The notes beneath the pieces were generated by a model, which ran no database searches, was not told the DNA's origin, and saw nothing but the letters and a program-made list of their open reading frames with translations. DNA of 32,141 bases, taken from assembly GCF_000003815.2 (NCBI RefSeq), contig NC_049980.1:34785991-34818131 (forward strand), written 5' to 3'. Position 1 is the stretch's first letter; each line of letters opens with the position of its first letter. This stretch comes from Branchiostoma floridae (Eukaryota > Chordata > Leptocardii > Amphioxiformes > Branchiostomatidae). Positions 20,263 to 31,296 of this stretch are shown here, in pieces. Both the position numbers and the translations under genes were made by a program.

Positions 20263-23200
20263 AGAGCAAAATAAACACTGATATTTTGTTTAGTTTATAA
20301 CGATATACACTATACAATACAATCATTCATTCGAAAGATATGGTCTTGACAATCAATCTTTTTCCGACACACAACGCTAAAATTCTCTCTCACCCACAGA
20401 ACAAAAAGTTCTCTCACTTCGTGAGGCTCTCCTACCAACCCGGCTTTAGAAGTGAGCGAATTTTTCGGTCTGAGTGAGAGCCAATGTTTGTCGTTGTGAG
20501 AGCGTTTTAGGGGTAGTGAAAGAATAACTTCCTTCAGTATTTTTCACTTAAAACACAAAATAAACGCTGACATTTCGTTCAATTTGCAACGATATACACT
20601 ATACAATACCAATCACTTACACCAAATATTAAATATATTGTCTTGACAATCAATCTTTATCCGACACACAACGCTAAACTTCTTTTTCACCCACGGAACA
20701 AAAAGTTCTCTCACTTCGCGAGGCTTTCCCTGACAACGCGGCTGAAGGAGTGAGCGATTTTTTCGTCTGAGTGAGAGCGAAATTTGGTCGATGTGAGAGC
20801 GCTTTCGGAGTAGTGGAAGAATAACTTGCTTGAGTTTTCTGAACTTCCAAATGGCAATGAACAGTGTTATTTTCTTCAGTTTCCAATAATAAACCATTTT
20901 AACAATGACATTCTGTTATGTTATAGACATTTCCTCGACAATCACTTTATTCCAAAACACAACGCAGAAATTCTCTCTCACCCACAGAACAAAACGTTCT
21001 TTCACCTCGGGGGCTTTCCCCGCCGATCAGGCTGGAGGAGTGAGCGATTTTTTTGGTCTGAGTGAGAGCGAAATTTGGTCGATGTGAGAGCGCTTTTGGA
21101 GTAGTGGAAGAATAACTTGCTTGAGTTTTCTTATCTTCTTAAAGGCAATGAACAGCGTCATTTTTTTCAGTTTCCAAAAATAAACCTTTTCAAAAATGAC
21201 ATTCTGTTATATTATAGACATTTCCTCGACAATCATATCATTCCGACACACAACGCAGAAATTCTCTCTCACCCACGGAACAAAAAGTTCTCTCACCTCG
21301 GGGGCTTTCCCCGCCGATCAGGCTGCAGGAGTGAGCGATTTTTTTGGTCTGAGTGAGAGCGAAATTTGGTCGATGTGAGAGCGCTTTCGGAGTAGTGGAA
21401 GCATAACTTGCTTGAATTTTCTTAACTTCCAAATGGCAATGAACAGTGTAATTTTCTTGTTTCCACTAATGAACCTTTTTAACAATGACATTCTGTTAAA
21501 TTTTAGACATTTCCTCGACAGTCATATTATTCCGACACACAACGCTGAAATTCTCTCTCACCCACAGAACAAAAAGTTCTCTCACTCCGCGAGGCTTCCC
21601 CTACCAACCCGGCTGGAGGAGTGAGCGATTACTTTGGTATGAGTGAGAGCGAAACTTTGTCGATGTGAGAGCGCTTTCGGAGTAGTGGAAGAATAACTTG
21701 CTTGAGTTTTCTTATCTTCTTAAAGGCAATAAACAGTGTCATTTTCTTCAGTTTCCAATAATAAACCTTTTCAAAAATGACATTCTGTTATATTATAGAT
21801 ATTTCCTCGACAATCATATCATTCCGACACACAACGCTGAAATTCTCTCTCAGCCACGGAACAAAAAGTTCTCTCACCTCGGGGCTTTCCCCGCCGATCA
21901 GGCTGGAGGAGTGAGCGATTTATTTGGTCTGAATGAGAGCGAAATTTGGTCGACGTGAGAGCGCTTTCGGAGTAGTGGAAGAAATAACTTCATTGAGGTT
22001 TATTTAATTAAAATGCACAATGATCACTGAAATTTTATTTTGTTTGCAACGATATACATCATACAATAATGATCGCTTATACCAAAGATATTGTCTTGAC
22101 AATCAATATTATTCTGACACACAATACTAAAATTCTCTGTCACCCACATCACAAAAAGTTCTCTCACTTCGGGAGGCCTCCCCTGCAAACCGGGATGGAG
22201 GAGTGAGCGAATGTTTGGTCTGGGTGAGAGAGAAGATTGTTCGATGTGAGAGCGCTTTCGGAGTAGTGGAAGAATAACTTCCTTAAGTTTTCTTAACTTC
22301 TAAAGGGGAATGAACAGTGTCATTTTCTTCAGTTTCCAATAATAAACCATTTTAACAATGACATTCTGTTATGTTATAGACATTTCCTCGACAATCACTT
22401 TATTCCGACACACAACGCAGAAATTCTCTCTCACCCACAGAACAAAAAGTTCTCTCACTCCGGGAGGCTTCCCTGCCAACGCGGCTGGAGGAGTGAGCGA
22501 TTTTTTTGGTCTGAGTGAGAGCGAAATTTTGTCGATGTGAGAGCGCTTTCGGAATAGTGAAAGAACAACTTCCTTCATCATTTCTTTACTTCAAACGCAT
22601 GTTAAACACTGACATTTTGTATGGTTTGAAACGATATACATCATACACTAACAATCACTTAAACCAAAGACATTGTCTTGACGATCAATCTTTTTCCGAC
22701 ACTCAACGCTAAAATTCTCTCTCACACACAGGACAAAAAGTTTTCTCACTTCGGGAGGCTTTCCCTGCAAACCCTGATGGAGGAGTGAGCGATTTTTTGG
22801 TCTGTGTGAGAGCGAAACTTTGTCGATGTGAGAGCGCTTTCGGAGTAGTGAAAGAACAACTTCTTTTAGTATTTTTTTACTTAAAACCCAAAATAAACGC
22901 AGACATTTTGTTTAGTTTGTAACGATATACACTATACAATACCAATCACTTATACCAAATATTAAAGATATTGTCTTGACAATTAATCTTTTTCCGACAC
23001 ACAACGCTGAAATTCTCTCTCACCCACAGAACAAAAAGTTCTTTCACTTCGGGAGGCTTCCCTGCAAACCCGGCTGTAGGAGTGAGCGATTTTTGGGGTC
23101 TGAGTGAGCGCGAACTTTTGTCGATGTGAGAGCGCTTTCGGAGTAGTGAAAGAACAACTTCCTTCAGTATTTTTTCACTTAGAACACAAAATTAACGCTG

Positions 23201-23526
23201 ACATTTTGTTCAGTTTGCAACGATATACACTATACAATGACAATCACCAAATATTAAAGATATTGTCTTGACAATTAATCTTTTTCTGACACACAACGCT
23301 GGAATTCTCTCTCACCCACAGAACAAAAAGTTCTCTCACTTCGGGAGGCTTCCCTGCCAACGGGGCTGTAGGAGTGAGCGATTTTTGGGGTCTGAGTGAG
23401 TGCGAACTTTTGTCGATGTGAGAGCGCTTTTGGAGTAGTGAAAGAACAACTTCTTTCAGCATCATTTCACTTCAAACGCAAGATAAACACTGCCCTTTTG
23501 TTTAATTTGTTACGCTATACACTATA

Positions 23527-23931
23527 TATGGTACTTTTGTCTGAATTTCAACAGGGTCTGCAAACTTCTCTAAGTAGATCAGAAAATTATTGTGAATCAT
23601 GGAAGTTAAATGTTTATCTAAAGAAAACTAAAGTCATTGTATTTACGAAAGGTGGCTGCCTACCAAAAGACTGCCTTTTTCTATATAAAAGACATGTAGT
23701 AGAAATTGTTACAAATTATTGCTATCTGGGAATTGTTGTAAATTCAGCTGGCACGTTCAAGGCAAATAACAAATATCTGCACAGCAAAGGCCTGAGAGCC
23801 CTATATGGAATCAACCAATCCCTTGGCAAAGCCGACGCTTCTATATCCGTAAGAAGCAAACTATTTGACATATGCGTGAAACCTATTTTGTTGTATGGTT
23901 CGGAAATATGGGGCTCATTTAAAACTCCAAA
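23527..23931 (+). mobile_element. LINE reverse-transcriptase fragment forming the spacer between the two arms
   Basis: The plus frame from 23528 reads a C-terminal reverse-transcriptase region of a non-LTR element: NYCESWKLNVYLKKTKVIVF, NYCYLGIVVNSAGTF and KLFDICVKPILLYGSEIWG, the last being a hallmark of CR1/L2/Jockey-type proteins. The catalytic part upstream and everything downstream are missing. Satellite in plus orientation abuts its left edge and satellite in minus orientation abuts its right edge. The LINE insert at 17038-17515 carries a later part of such a protein, in the opposite orientation. The two may come from one family but do not overlap. Confidence 0.85.
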
Positions 23932-24823
23932 ATTTTGCGTTTTTAGTAAAAAATACTAAAAGGAAGTTATTCTTTCACTACTCCGAAAGCGCTCTCACAT
24001 CGACAAAAGTTCGCACTCACTCAGACCCAAAAAATCGCTCACTCCTACAGCCCCGGTGGCAGGAAAGCCTCCCGGAGTGAGAGAACTTTTTGTTCTGTGT
24101 GTGAGAGAGAATTTCAGCGTTGTGTGTCGGAAAAAGACTGATTGTCAAGACAATATCTTTAATATTTGGACTAAGTGATTGTTATTGTATGGTATATATC
24201 GTTTCAGACTGAACAAAATGCCAGTGTTTATTTTGCGCTTTTAGTAAAAAATACTAAAAGAAGTTGTTCTTTCACTACTCCGAAAGCGCTCTCACATCGA
24301 CAAAAGTTCGCACTCACTCAGACCCAAAAAATCGCTCACTCCTACAGCCGCGTTGGCAGGGAAGCCTCCCGGAGTGAGAGAACTTTTTGTTCTGTGGGTG
24401 AAAGAGAATTTCAGCGTTGTGTGTCGGATAAAGATTGATTGTCAAGACAATATCTTTAATATTTGGTATAAGTGATTGGTATTGTATAGTGTATATCGTT
24501 GCAAATTGAACAAAATGTCAGCGTTTATTTTGTGTTTTAAGTGAAAAAATACTGAAGGAAGTTGTTCTTTCACTACCCCTAAACGCTCTCACAACGACAA
24601 AAATTGGCTCTCACTCAGACCGAAAAATTCGCTCACTTCTAAAGCCGGGTTGGTAGGAGAGCCTCACGAAGTGAGAGAACTTTTTGTTCTGTGGGTGAGA
24701 GAGAATTTTAGCGTTGTGTGTCGGAAAAAGATTGATTGTCAAGACCATATCTTTCGAATGAATGATTGTATTGTATAGTGTATATCGTTATAAACTAAAC
24801 AAAATATCAGTGTTTATTTTGCT

Positions 24824-25288
24824 CTTGAAGTGAAACAAGAAAGCTTCTGAAAAAAAGCTGGCTGATGAGTATTTTGAAAAAAAGGTAGTATGCAGATATA
24901 TTCGAGAAAATCAGTTTGTTCTTGTGTAATTCTGTGATATAGATGTTGTATGGGCATTTTATGGAAAGTTAGAACGACATATAAGCAAAGTATCGCACGT
25001 CTCATTCAAATATCCCAACATCGAAATATGCAGAAGTAGAACAGGTGTAAATGTGAGTTTTAATGTTCTATACAAAAGTATTGTTAATAGGAATTTCAAT
25101 GGATGCAAAAATTAGTATTTTAATGGATGTAAAAGAAGAAGAAAAAAAGAAAGTTAACAAAGATTAATTGCCTCCCCGGAATCGAACCGGGTGCATTGGT
25201 TTACAATGCGCAAATTTTCCCACTGCACTAGAGCGACCATGTTCAAGCAAGGACTGTTTAAACAGGTATATAAAATATTTGGCATGGA
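24824..25288 (-). repeat. tRNA-derived module inserted in a right-arm satellite unit
   Basis: This is the inverted counterpart of 19801-20262 at the same position within its unit, with the same flanking type A sequence and a few percent divergence. It shares the open 63-codon body frame with one residue changed. The presence of the module at the homologous site in both arms indicates that insertion preceded the inverted duplication. Confidence 0.75.
25168..25237 (-). tRNA. tRNA-like sequence, right-arm copy, probably pseudogene
   Basis: This matches 19851-19920. The B box GGTTCGATTCC and T arm are intact, while the A box has one change (TAGTGCAGTGG). The first downstream T run is broken (ATCTTTG). 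It is less likely than the left copy to yield a short defined transcript. Confidence 0.5.
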
Positions 25289-25569
25289 AAAATACTGAAG
25301 GAAATTATTCTTTCACTATTCCGACAGCGCTCTCACATCGACAAAAGTTCGCAATCACTCAGACCCCAAAAAGCGATCACTCCTACAGCCGGGTTGGCAA
25401 GGAAGCCTCCCAAAGTGAGAGAACTTTTTGTTCTGTGTGTGAGAGAGAATTTTAGGGTTGTGTGTCGGAAAAAGATTGTCAAAACAATATCTTTACTATT
25501 TGGTATAAGTGATTGGTATTGTATGGTGTATATCGTTACAAACTGAAAAAAATGCCAGTGATTATTTTG

Positions 25570-27836
25570 CGTTTTGAGTAAAAAATACTTAAAGAAGTTG
25601 TTCTTTCACTACTCCAAAAGCGCTCTCACATCGACAAAAGTTCGCACTCACTCAGACCCAAAAAATCGCTCACTCCTACAGCCGCGTTGGCAGGGAAGCC
25701 TCCCGGAGTGAGAGAACTTTTTGTTCTGTGGGTGAAAGAGAATTTCAGCGTTGTGTGTCGGATAAAGATTGATTGTCAAGACAATATCTTTAATATTTGG
25801 TATAAGTGATTGGTATTGTATAGTGTATATCGTTACAAACTAGACAAAATGTCAGTGTTTATTTTGAGTTTTAAGTAAAAAATACTAAAAGAAGTTGTTC
25901 TTTCACTACTCCAAAAGCGCTCTCACATCGACAAAAGTTCGCACTCACTCAGACCCCAAAAAGCGCTCACTCCTATAGCCGGGTTGGCAAGGAAGACTCC
26001 CGAAGTGAGAGAACTTTTTGTTCCGTGTGTGAGAGAGAATTTTAGCGTTGTGTGTCGGAAAAAGATTGATTGTCAAGACAATATCTTTAATATTTGGTAT
26101 TAAGTGATTGGTATTGTATAGTGTATATCGTTACAAACTAAACAAAATGTCAGCATTTATTTTGCGTTTGAAGTGAAAAAATTCTGAAGGAAGTTATTCT
26201 TTCACTATTCCGAAAGCGCTCTCACATCGACAAATTTTCGCTCTCACTCAGACCCAAAAAATCGCTCACTCCTACGGCCGGGTTGGCAGGGGAGGCCTCC
26301 CGAAGTGACAGAACTTTTTCTTCTGTAGGTGAGAGAGAATTGTAGCGTTGAGTGTCGGAAAAAGATTGATCGTCAAGACAATGTCTTTGGTTTAAGTGAT
26401 TGTTAGTGTATGATGTATATCGTTTCAAACTATTTAAAATGTCAGTTTTTAATATGCGTTTGAAGTAAAGAAATACTGAAGGAAGTTAGTCTTTCACAAT
26501 TCCGGAAGCGCTCTCACATCGACCAAATTTCGCTCTCACTCAGACCAAAAAAAATCGCTCACTCCTCCAGCCGGGTTGGCGGGGAAAGCCCCCGATGTGA
26601 GAGAACTTTTTGTTCTGTGGGTGAGAGAGAATTTCTGCGTTGTGTGTCGGAAAAAGATTGATTGTCAAGACAATATCTTTAATATTTGGTATAAGTGATT
26701 GTTATTGTATAGTGTATATCGTTACAAACTGAAAAAAATGACAGTGATTATTTTGCGTTTTTAGTAAAAAATACTAAAAGAAGTTGTTCTTTCACTACTC
26801 CAAAAGCGCTCTCACATCGACAAAAGTTCGCACTCACTCAGACCCAAAAAATCGCTCACTCCTACAGCCGGGTTGGCAGGGAAGCCTCCCGAAGTGAGAG
26901 AACTTTTTGTTCTGTGGGTGAAAGAGAATTTCAGCGTTGTGTGTCGGATAAAGATTGATTGTCAAGACAATATCTTTAATATTTGGTATAAGTGATTGGT
27001 ATTGTATAGTGTATATCGTTACAAACTAGACAAAATGTCAGTGTTTATTTTGAGTTTTAAGTAAAAAATACTAAAAGAAGTTGTTCTTTCACTACTCCAA
27101 AAGCGCTCTCACATCGACCAAAGTTCGCTCTCACTCAGACCCCAAAAAGCGCTCACTCCTATAGCCGGGTTGGCAAGGAAGACTCCCGAAGTGAGAGAAC
27201 TTTTTGTTCCGTGTGTGAGAGAGAATTTTAGCGTTGTGTGTCGGAAAAAGATTGATTGTCAAGACAATATCTTTAATATTTGGTATTAAGTGATTGGTAT
27301 TGTATAGTGTATATCGTTACAAACTAAACAAAATGTCAGCATTTATTTTGCGTTTGAAGTGAAAAAATTCTGAAGGAAGTTATTCTTTCACTATTCCGAA
27401 AGCGCTCTCACATCGACAAATTTTCGCTCTCACTCAGACCCAAAAAATCGCTCACTCCTACGGCCGGGTTGGCAGGGGAGGCCTCCCGAAGTGACAGAAC
27501 TTTTTCTTCTGTAGGTGAGAGAGAATTGTAGCGTTGAGTGTCGGAAAAAGATTGATCGTCAAGACAATGTCTTTGGTTTAAGTGATTGTTAGTGTATGAT
27601 GTATATCGTTTCAAACTATTTAAAATGTCAGTTTTTAATATGCGTTTGAAGTAAAGAAATACTGAAGGAAGTTAGTCTTTCACAATTCCGGAAGCGCTCT
27701 CACATCGACCAAATTTCGCTCTCACTCAGACCAAAAAAAATCGCTCACTCCTCCAGCCGGGTTGGCGGGGAAAGCCCCCGATGTGAGAGAACTTTTTGTT
27801 CTGTGGGTGAGAGAGAATTTCTGCGTTGTGTGTCGG
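25570..27836 (-). repeat. Higher-order repeat: two tandem 1186-bp blocks of four units
   Basis: 25570-26650 and 26756-27836 match at an offset of 1186 bp, equal to four units. From about 25735 onward the match is nearly perfect; for example, the 207 bp at 26222-26428 and 27408-27614 encode identical 68-codon frames. Neighbouring units within a block are much less alike than units one block apart. That is the definition of a higher-order satellite repeat. Confidence 0.9.
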
Positions 27837-28775
27837 AATAATATGATTGTCGAGGAAATGTATATAAATATAACAGAATGTGATTGTTAAAATGGTTTAT
27901 TATTGGAAACTGAAGAAAATGACACTGTTCATTCCCCTTTAGAAGTAAATAAACCTCCAGGAAGTTATTCTTTCACTACTCCGAAAGCGCTCTCACATCG
28001 ACAAAGATTCGCTCTCACTCAGACCAAAGTAATCGCTCACTCCTCCAGCCGGGTTGGTAGGGGAAGCCTCGCGGAGTGAGAGAACTTTTGTTCTGTGGGT
28101 GAGAGAGAATTTCAGCGTTGTGTGTCGGAATAATATGACTGTCGAGGAAATGTCTAAAATATAACAGAATGTCATTGTTAAAAAGGTTTATTAGTGGAAA
28201 CAAGAAAATTACACTGTTCATTGCCATTTTGAAGTTAAGAAAACTCAATGAAGTTAGTCTTCCACTACTCCGAAAGCGCTCTCACATCGACCAAATTTCG
28301 CTCTCACTCAGACCAAAAAAATCGCTCACTCCTCCAGCCTGATCGGCGGGGAAAGCCCCCGAGGTGAAAGAACTTTTTGTTCTGTGTGTGAGAGAGAATT
28401 TCTGCGTTGTGTGTCGGAATGATATGATTGTCGAGGAAATGTCTATAATATAACAGAATGTCATTTTTGAAAAGGTTTATTATTGGAAACTGAAGAAAAT
28501 GACGCTGTTCATTGCCTTTAAGAAGATAAGAAAACTCAAGCAAGTTATTCTTCCACTACTCCAAAAGCGCTCTCACATCGACCAAATTTCGCTCTCACTC
28601 AGACCAAAAAAATCGCTCACTCCTCCAGCCTGATCGGCGGGGAAAGCCCCCGAGGTGAAAGAACTTTTTGTTCTGTGGGTGAGAGAGAATTTCTGCGTTG
28701 TGTATCGGAATAAATTGATTGTCGAGGAAATGTCTATAACATAACAGAATGTCATGTTAAAATGGTTTATTATGA

Positions 28776-29641
28776 NNNNNNNNNNNNNNNNNNNNNNNNN
28801 NNNNNNNNNNNNNNNNNNNNNNNNNNNNNNNNNNNNNNNNNNNNNNNNNNNNNNNNNNNNNNNNNNNNNNNNNNNNNNNNNNNNNNNNNNNNNNNNNNNN
28901 NNNNNNNNNNNNNNNNNNNNNNNNNNNNNNNNNNNNNNNNNNNNNNNNNNNNNNNNNNNNNNNNNNNNNNNNNNNNNNNNNNNNNNNNNNNNNNNNNNNN
29001 NNNNNNNNNNNNNNNNNNNNNNNNNNNNNNNNNNNNNNNNNNNNNNNNNNNNNNNNNNNNNNNNNNNNNNNNNNNNNNNNNNNNNNNNNNNNNNNNNNNN
29101 NNNNNNNNNNNNNNNNNNNNNNNNNNNNNNNNNNNNNNNNNNNNNNNNNNNNNNNNNNNNNNNNNNNNNNNNNNNNNNNNNNNNNNNNNNNNNNNNNNNN
29201 NNNNNNNNNNNNNNNNNNNNNNNNNNNNNNNNNNNNNNNNNNNNNNNNNNNNNNNNNNNNNNNNNNNNNNNNNNNNNNNNNNNNNNNNNNNNNNNNNNNN
29301 NNNNNNNNNNNNNNNNNNNNNNNNNNNNNNNNNNNNNNNNNNNNNNNNNNNNNNNNNNNNNNNNNNNNNNNNNNNNNNNNNNNNNNNNNNNNNNNNNNNN
29401 NNNNNNNNNNNNNNNNNNNNNNNNNNNNNNNNNNNNNNNNNNNNNNNNNNNNNNNNNNNNNNNNNNNNNNNNNNNNNNNNNNNNNNNNNNNNNNNNNNNN
29501 NNNNNNNNNNNNNNNNNNNNNNNNNNNNNNNNNNNNNNNNNNNNNNNNNNNNNNNNNNNNNNNNNNNNNNNNNNNNNNNNNNNNNNNNNNNNNNNNNNNN
29601 NNNNNNNNNNNNNNNNNNNNNNNNNNNNNNNNNNNNNNNNN
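28776..29641. other. Assembly gap (866 N)
   Basis: The gap truncates the right arm in the middle of a type B unit. Satellite does not resume on the other side, so the outer boundary of the array is hidden here. About three more units would fit, if the gap size is right. Confidence 0.99.
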
Positions 29642-30109
29642 AAATAGATTTGGCTCATATTTTGCACAGTGATAGTACTTGGTCCACAACCCCTCAAAAT
29701 AGCTTTCTTTTAGATCAAAACTCCTTGTTGCCATGGTAACGGGCAAACAAAGTTTTCTGGCCATTTTCCCCAATTTTCGCATCTCAAAAACACAGAAATC
29801 AGCATATTTTACGGCACTGTCTCGGCAACACCTTTAAACCTATCATCAAAACAAAACAAGATCTGAATAGATCAACATTTTGGCTTTTTGAAAATTGTTG
29901 TGAAATGTCCAAAGTCGTACATTTTCGTTCTTGGGCAGCCTGAAAACAGTGCAATGTTTCAAGCTTCAAAAAAATTGGATTTTTGGCCCAACTTTGTAAC
30001 GCTATAAGTGCCAAGCTGGTAATTTTTTTGGCTTAAAATTTGTACCATATATAGATCATTAGAATATCTATCAAATGCATTGTTGCAAAGTTTGGCGTCT
30101 TGTTTGGTT
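29642..30109. other. AT-rich sequence leading into the 184-bp repeat, no gene
   Basis: No gene is recognised. The last 65 bp (ATCTATCAAATGCATTGTTG and following) resemble the end of a 184-bp unit, so a diverged unit probably occupies the right part. Further left, blocks such as AAATTGGATTTTTGGCCCAA look repeat-like but were not matched inside the window. Confidence 0.45.
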
Positions 30110-30880
30110 GTCACGTGACTGTCCCTAAAAGCAGGCCACTTTTTGTGTTTGGCGAAAATTGTGAACTTTAGCCATGTTCAAAGTACGCTACATGACGAAG
30201 TAAAATATATTTCTAAATCAACTTCTTATTAAATGTGGATCTATGTATTGCCTATCAAATAAATGCTTGTACAGTTTCGGGTCATGACGTTTAGTCACGT
30301 GGTTGTCCCTGAAAGTAGGCCATTTTTTGCATTTGACGAAAATTGTGAATTTTAGCCATGTTCAACGTACGCTACGTGACGAAGTAAACAAGGATTCTTA
30401 TTTAACTTCTAGTCAAATGTACATCTATGTATTGTCTATCAAATGAATGCTTGCAAAGTTTCGGATCATGACGTTCAGTCACGTGGTTGTCCCTGAAAGT
30501 AGGCCATTTTTTGCATTTGACGAAAATTGTGAATTCTAGCTTTGATCAAAGTACGCTGGGTGTCAAAGTGAACAAGAATTCTTATTCAACTTCAAGTCAA
30601 ATGTACATCTAGGTATTGTCTATCAGATGAATGCTTGCAGAGTTGCAGATCATGACTTTTAGGCACATGGTTGTCCCTGAAAGTAGGTCAAATTTTGCCT
30701 TTGGCCAGAAATCACCATTTAGGGCTGTAGTTAAATCTGTCGAATTGGGGAACTGAAATACTTTACTGGCACTGACTCTGATTATGTGTAGCCCTTAACA
30801 TTGTCTGTTGAATGAGTGTTAGTAAGGCTTGGGGTCGTCTTTCTTTGCGGTGCAGTTGCTCCCTAAAGTAGGGCAGATAG
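30110..30880. repeat. 184-bp tandem repeat, about four copies
   Basis: Units start at 30110, 30294, 30478 and 30662, a constant step of 184 bp. Shared blocks are GTCACGTGGTTGTCCCTGAA, GTAGGCCATTTTTTGCATTT, GACGAAAATTGTGAA and TATCAAATGAATGCTTG. The first three are close; the fourth diverges after about 60 bp, and a fifth fragment (TTGCTCCCTAAAGTAGGGCA) follows near 30857. No coding potential. Confidence 0.9.
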
Positions 30881-31124
30881 TTAGCTAAATGCTGTTAGGA
30901 GGTTTTGTTACTTTAGAGAAGATGCCTCTTGAACAGTTTCTTTCTTTTAACATTGTCAATGTCCGGTGCATATCATATTGGTACTACAATGACCGATAAT
31001 GGGCTTACAGTGTTAAATTAAAGCTTACTTAAGCGATGACTGTTATAATTGTAAATATCAATTTTGATAATGTAACTAAGATGTCGTTTTAAATTCAGCT
31101 ATGTTCTATAATGCGCTAAAATTC

Positions 31125-31296
31125 ACAATTTTTGTTGAGCACATAAGGTGACCTGGCTTCTGGGACAACCATGTGACTAATTGTCATGACCCGAAACTCG
31201 ACAAGCATTTATTCGAAGAAAGAAAATTACGAATACAAAGATGTACATTTGACCTGAAGTTTAATCAGAATTATTCTTAATTTCGTCACGTAGTGT
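31125..31296. repeat. Inverted copy of the 184-bp unit
   Basis: Read on the minus strand, this contains the same blocks in order: CGTGACGAAATTAAG, CAAATGTACATC, AATAAATGCTTG, GTTTCGGGTCATGAC and GTCACATGGTTGTCCC. So the repeat family occurs head-to-head across about 250 bp of other sequence (30880-31124). That is the arrangement expected of subterminal repeats in a large foldback-like element. Confidence 0.85.

Larger units (their letters stand above)
16467..23526 (+). repeat. Satellite array, left arm: 21 units of about 297 bp in plus orientation
   Basis: Using CCGACACACAACGC as anchor, units start at 16467, 16765, 17548, 17845, 18143, 18439, 18736, 19031, 19330, 19622, 20364, 20661, 20952, 21243, 21532, 21824, 22114, 22405, 22696, 22994 and 23286. 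Steps are 289-299 bp except where a LINE (near 17038) and a tRNA-like module (near 19800) are inserted. Each unit has a core: CTCTCACACACAGAAC, AAAAAGTTCTCTCAC, GGAGGCTTCCC, GGAGTGAGCG, GAACTTTTGTCGATGTGAGA and GCGCTTT. An AT-rich linker of type A or type B follows. The core shows dyad symmetry. Open frames inside are fragments of this repeat. Confidence 0.96.
23932..28775 (-). repeat. Satellite array, right arm: 16 units of about 296 bp in minus orientation
   Basis: These are the same units reverse-complemented. The anchor TGTGTCGG ends near 24130, 24427, 24724, 25468, 25761, 26058, 26358, 26650, 26947, 27244, 27544, 27836, 28128, 28418 and 28708, with the tRNA-like module inserted in the 744-bp step. 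I count 15 clear anchors plus one unit entering the gap. Type A linkers predominate up to about 27830, type B from there to 28775. The arm is not a mirror of the left one: its module is 3 units from the spacer, against 11 in the left arm. Confidence 0.95.

Noticed and set aside
20083-28543. Many 60-95-codon open frames in the array (for example those starting MLEFSYLL or MKRYTSYT)
   Set aside because: They recur with the repeat units in various frames, have no domain, and their start and stop positions follow the satellite period.
16900-28700. Hammerhead ribozyme in the satellite (CTGAGTGAGAGCGAAA...GGTC resembles the core)
   Set aside because: The CUGANGA box has an extra base, most type A units have CGAAC instead of GAAA, and stem I does not pair convincingly. 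A covariance-model search on the unit consensus would settle it.
15471-28775. CRISPR array
   Set aside because: Repeats are about 297 bp with no short repeat/spacer alternation. The linkers are repeated, not unique, and the surroundings are a spliced eukaryotic genome.
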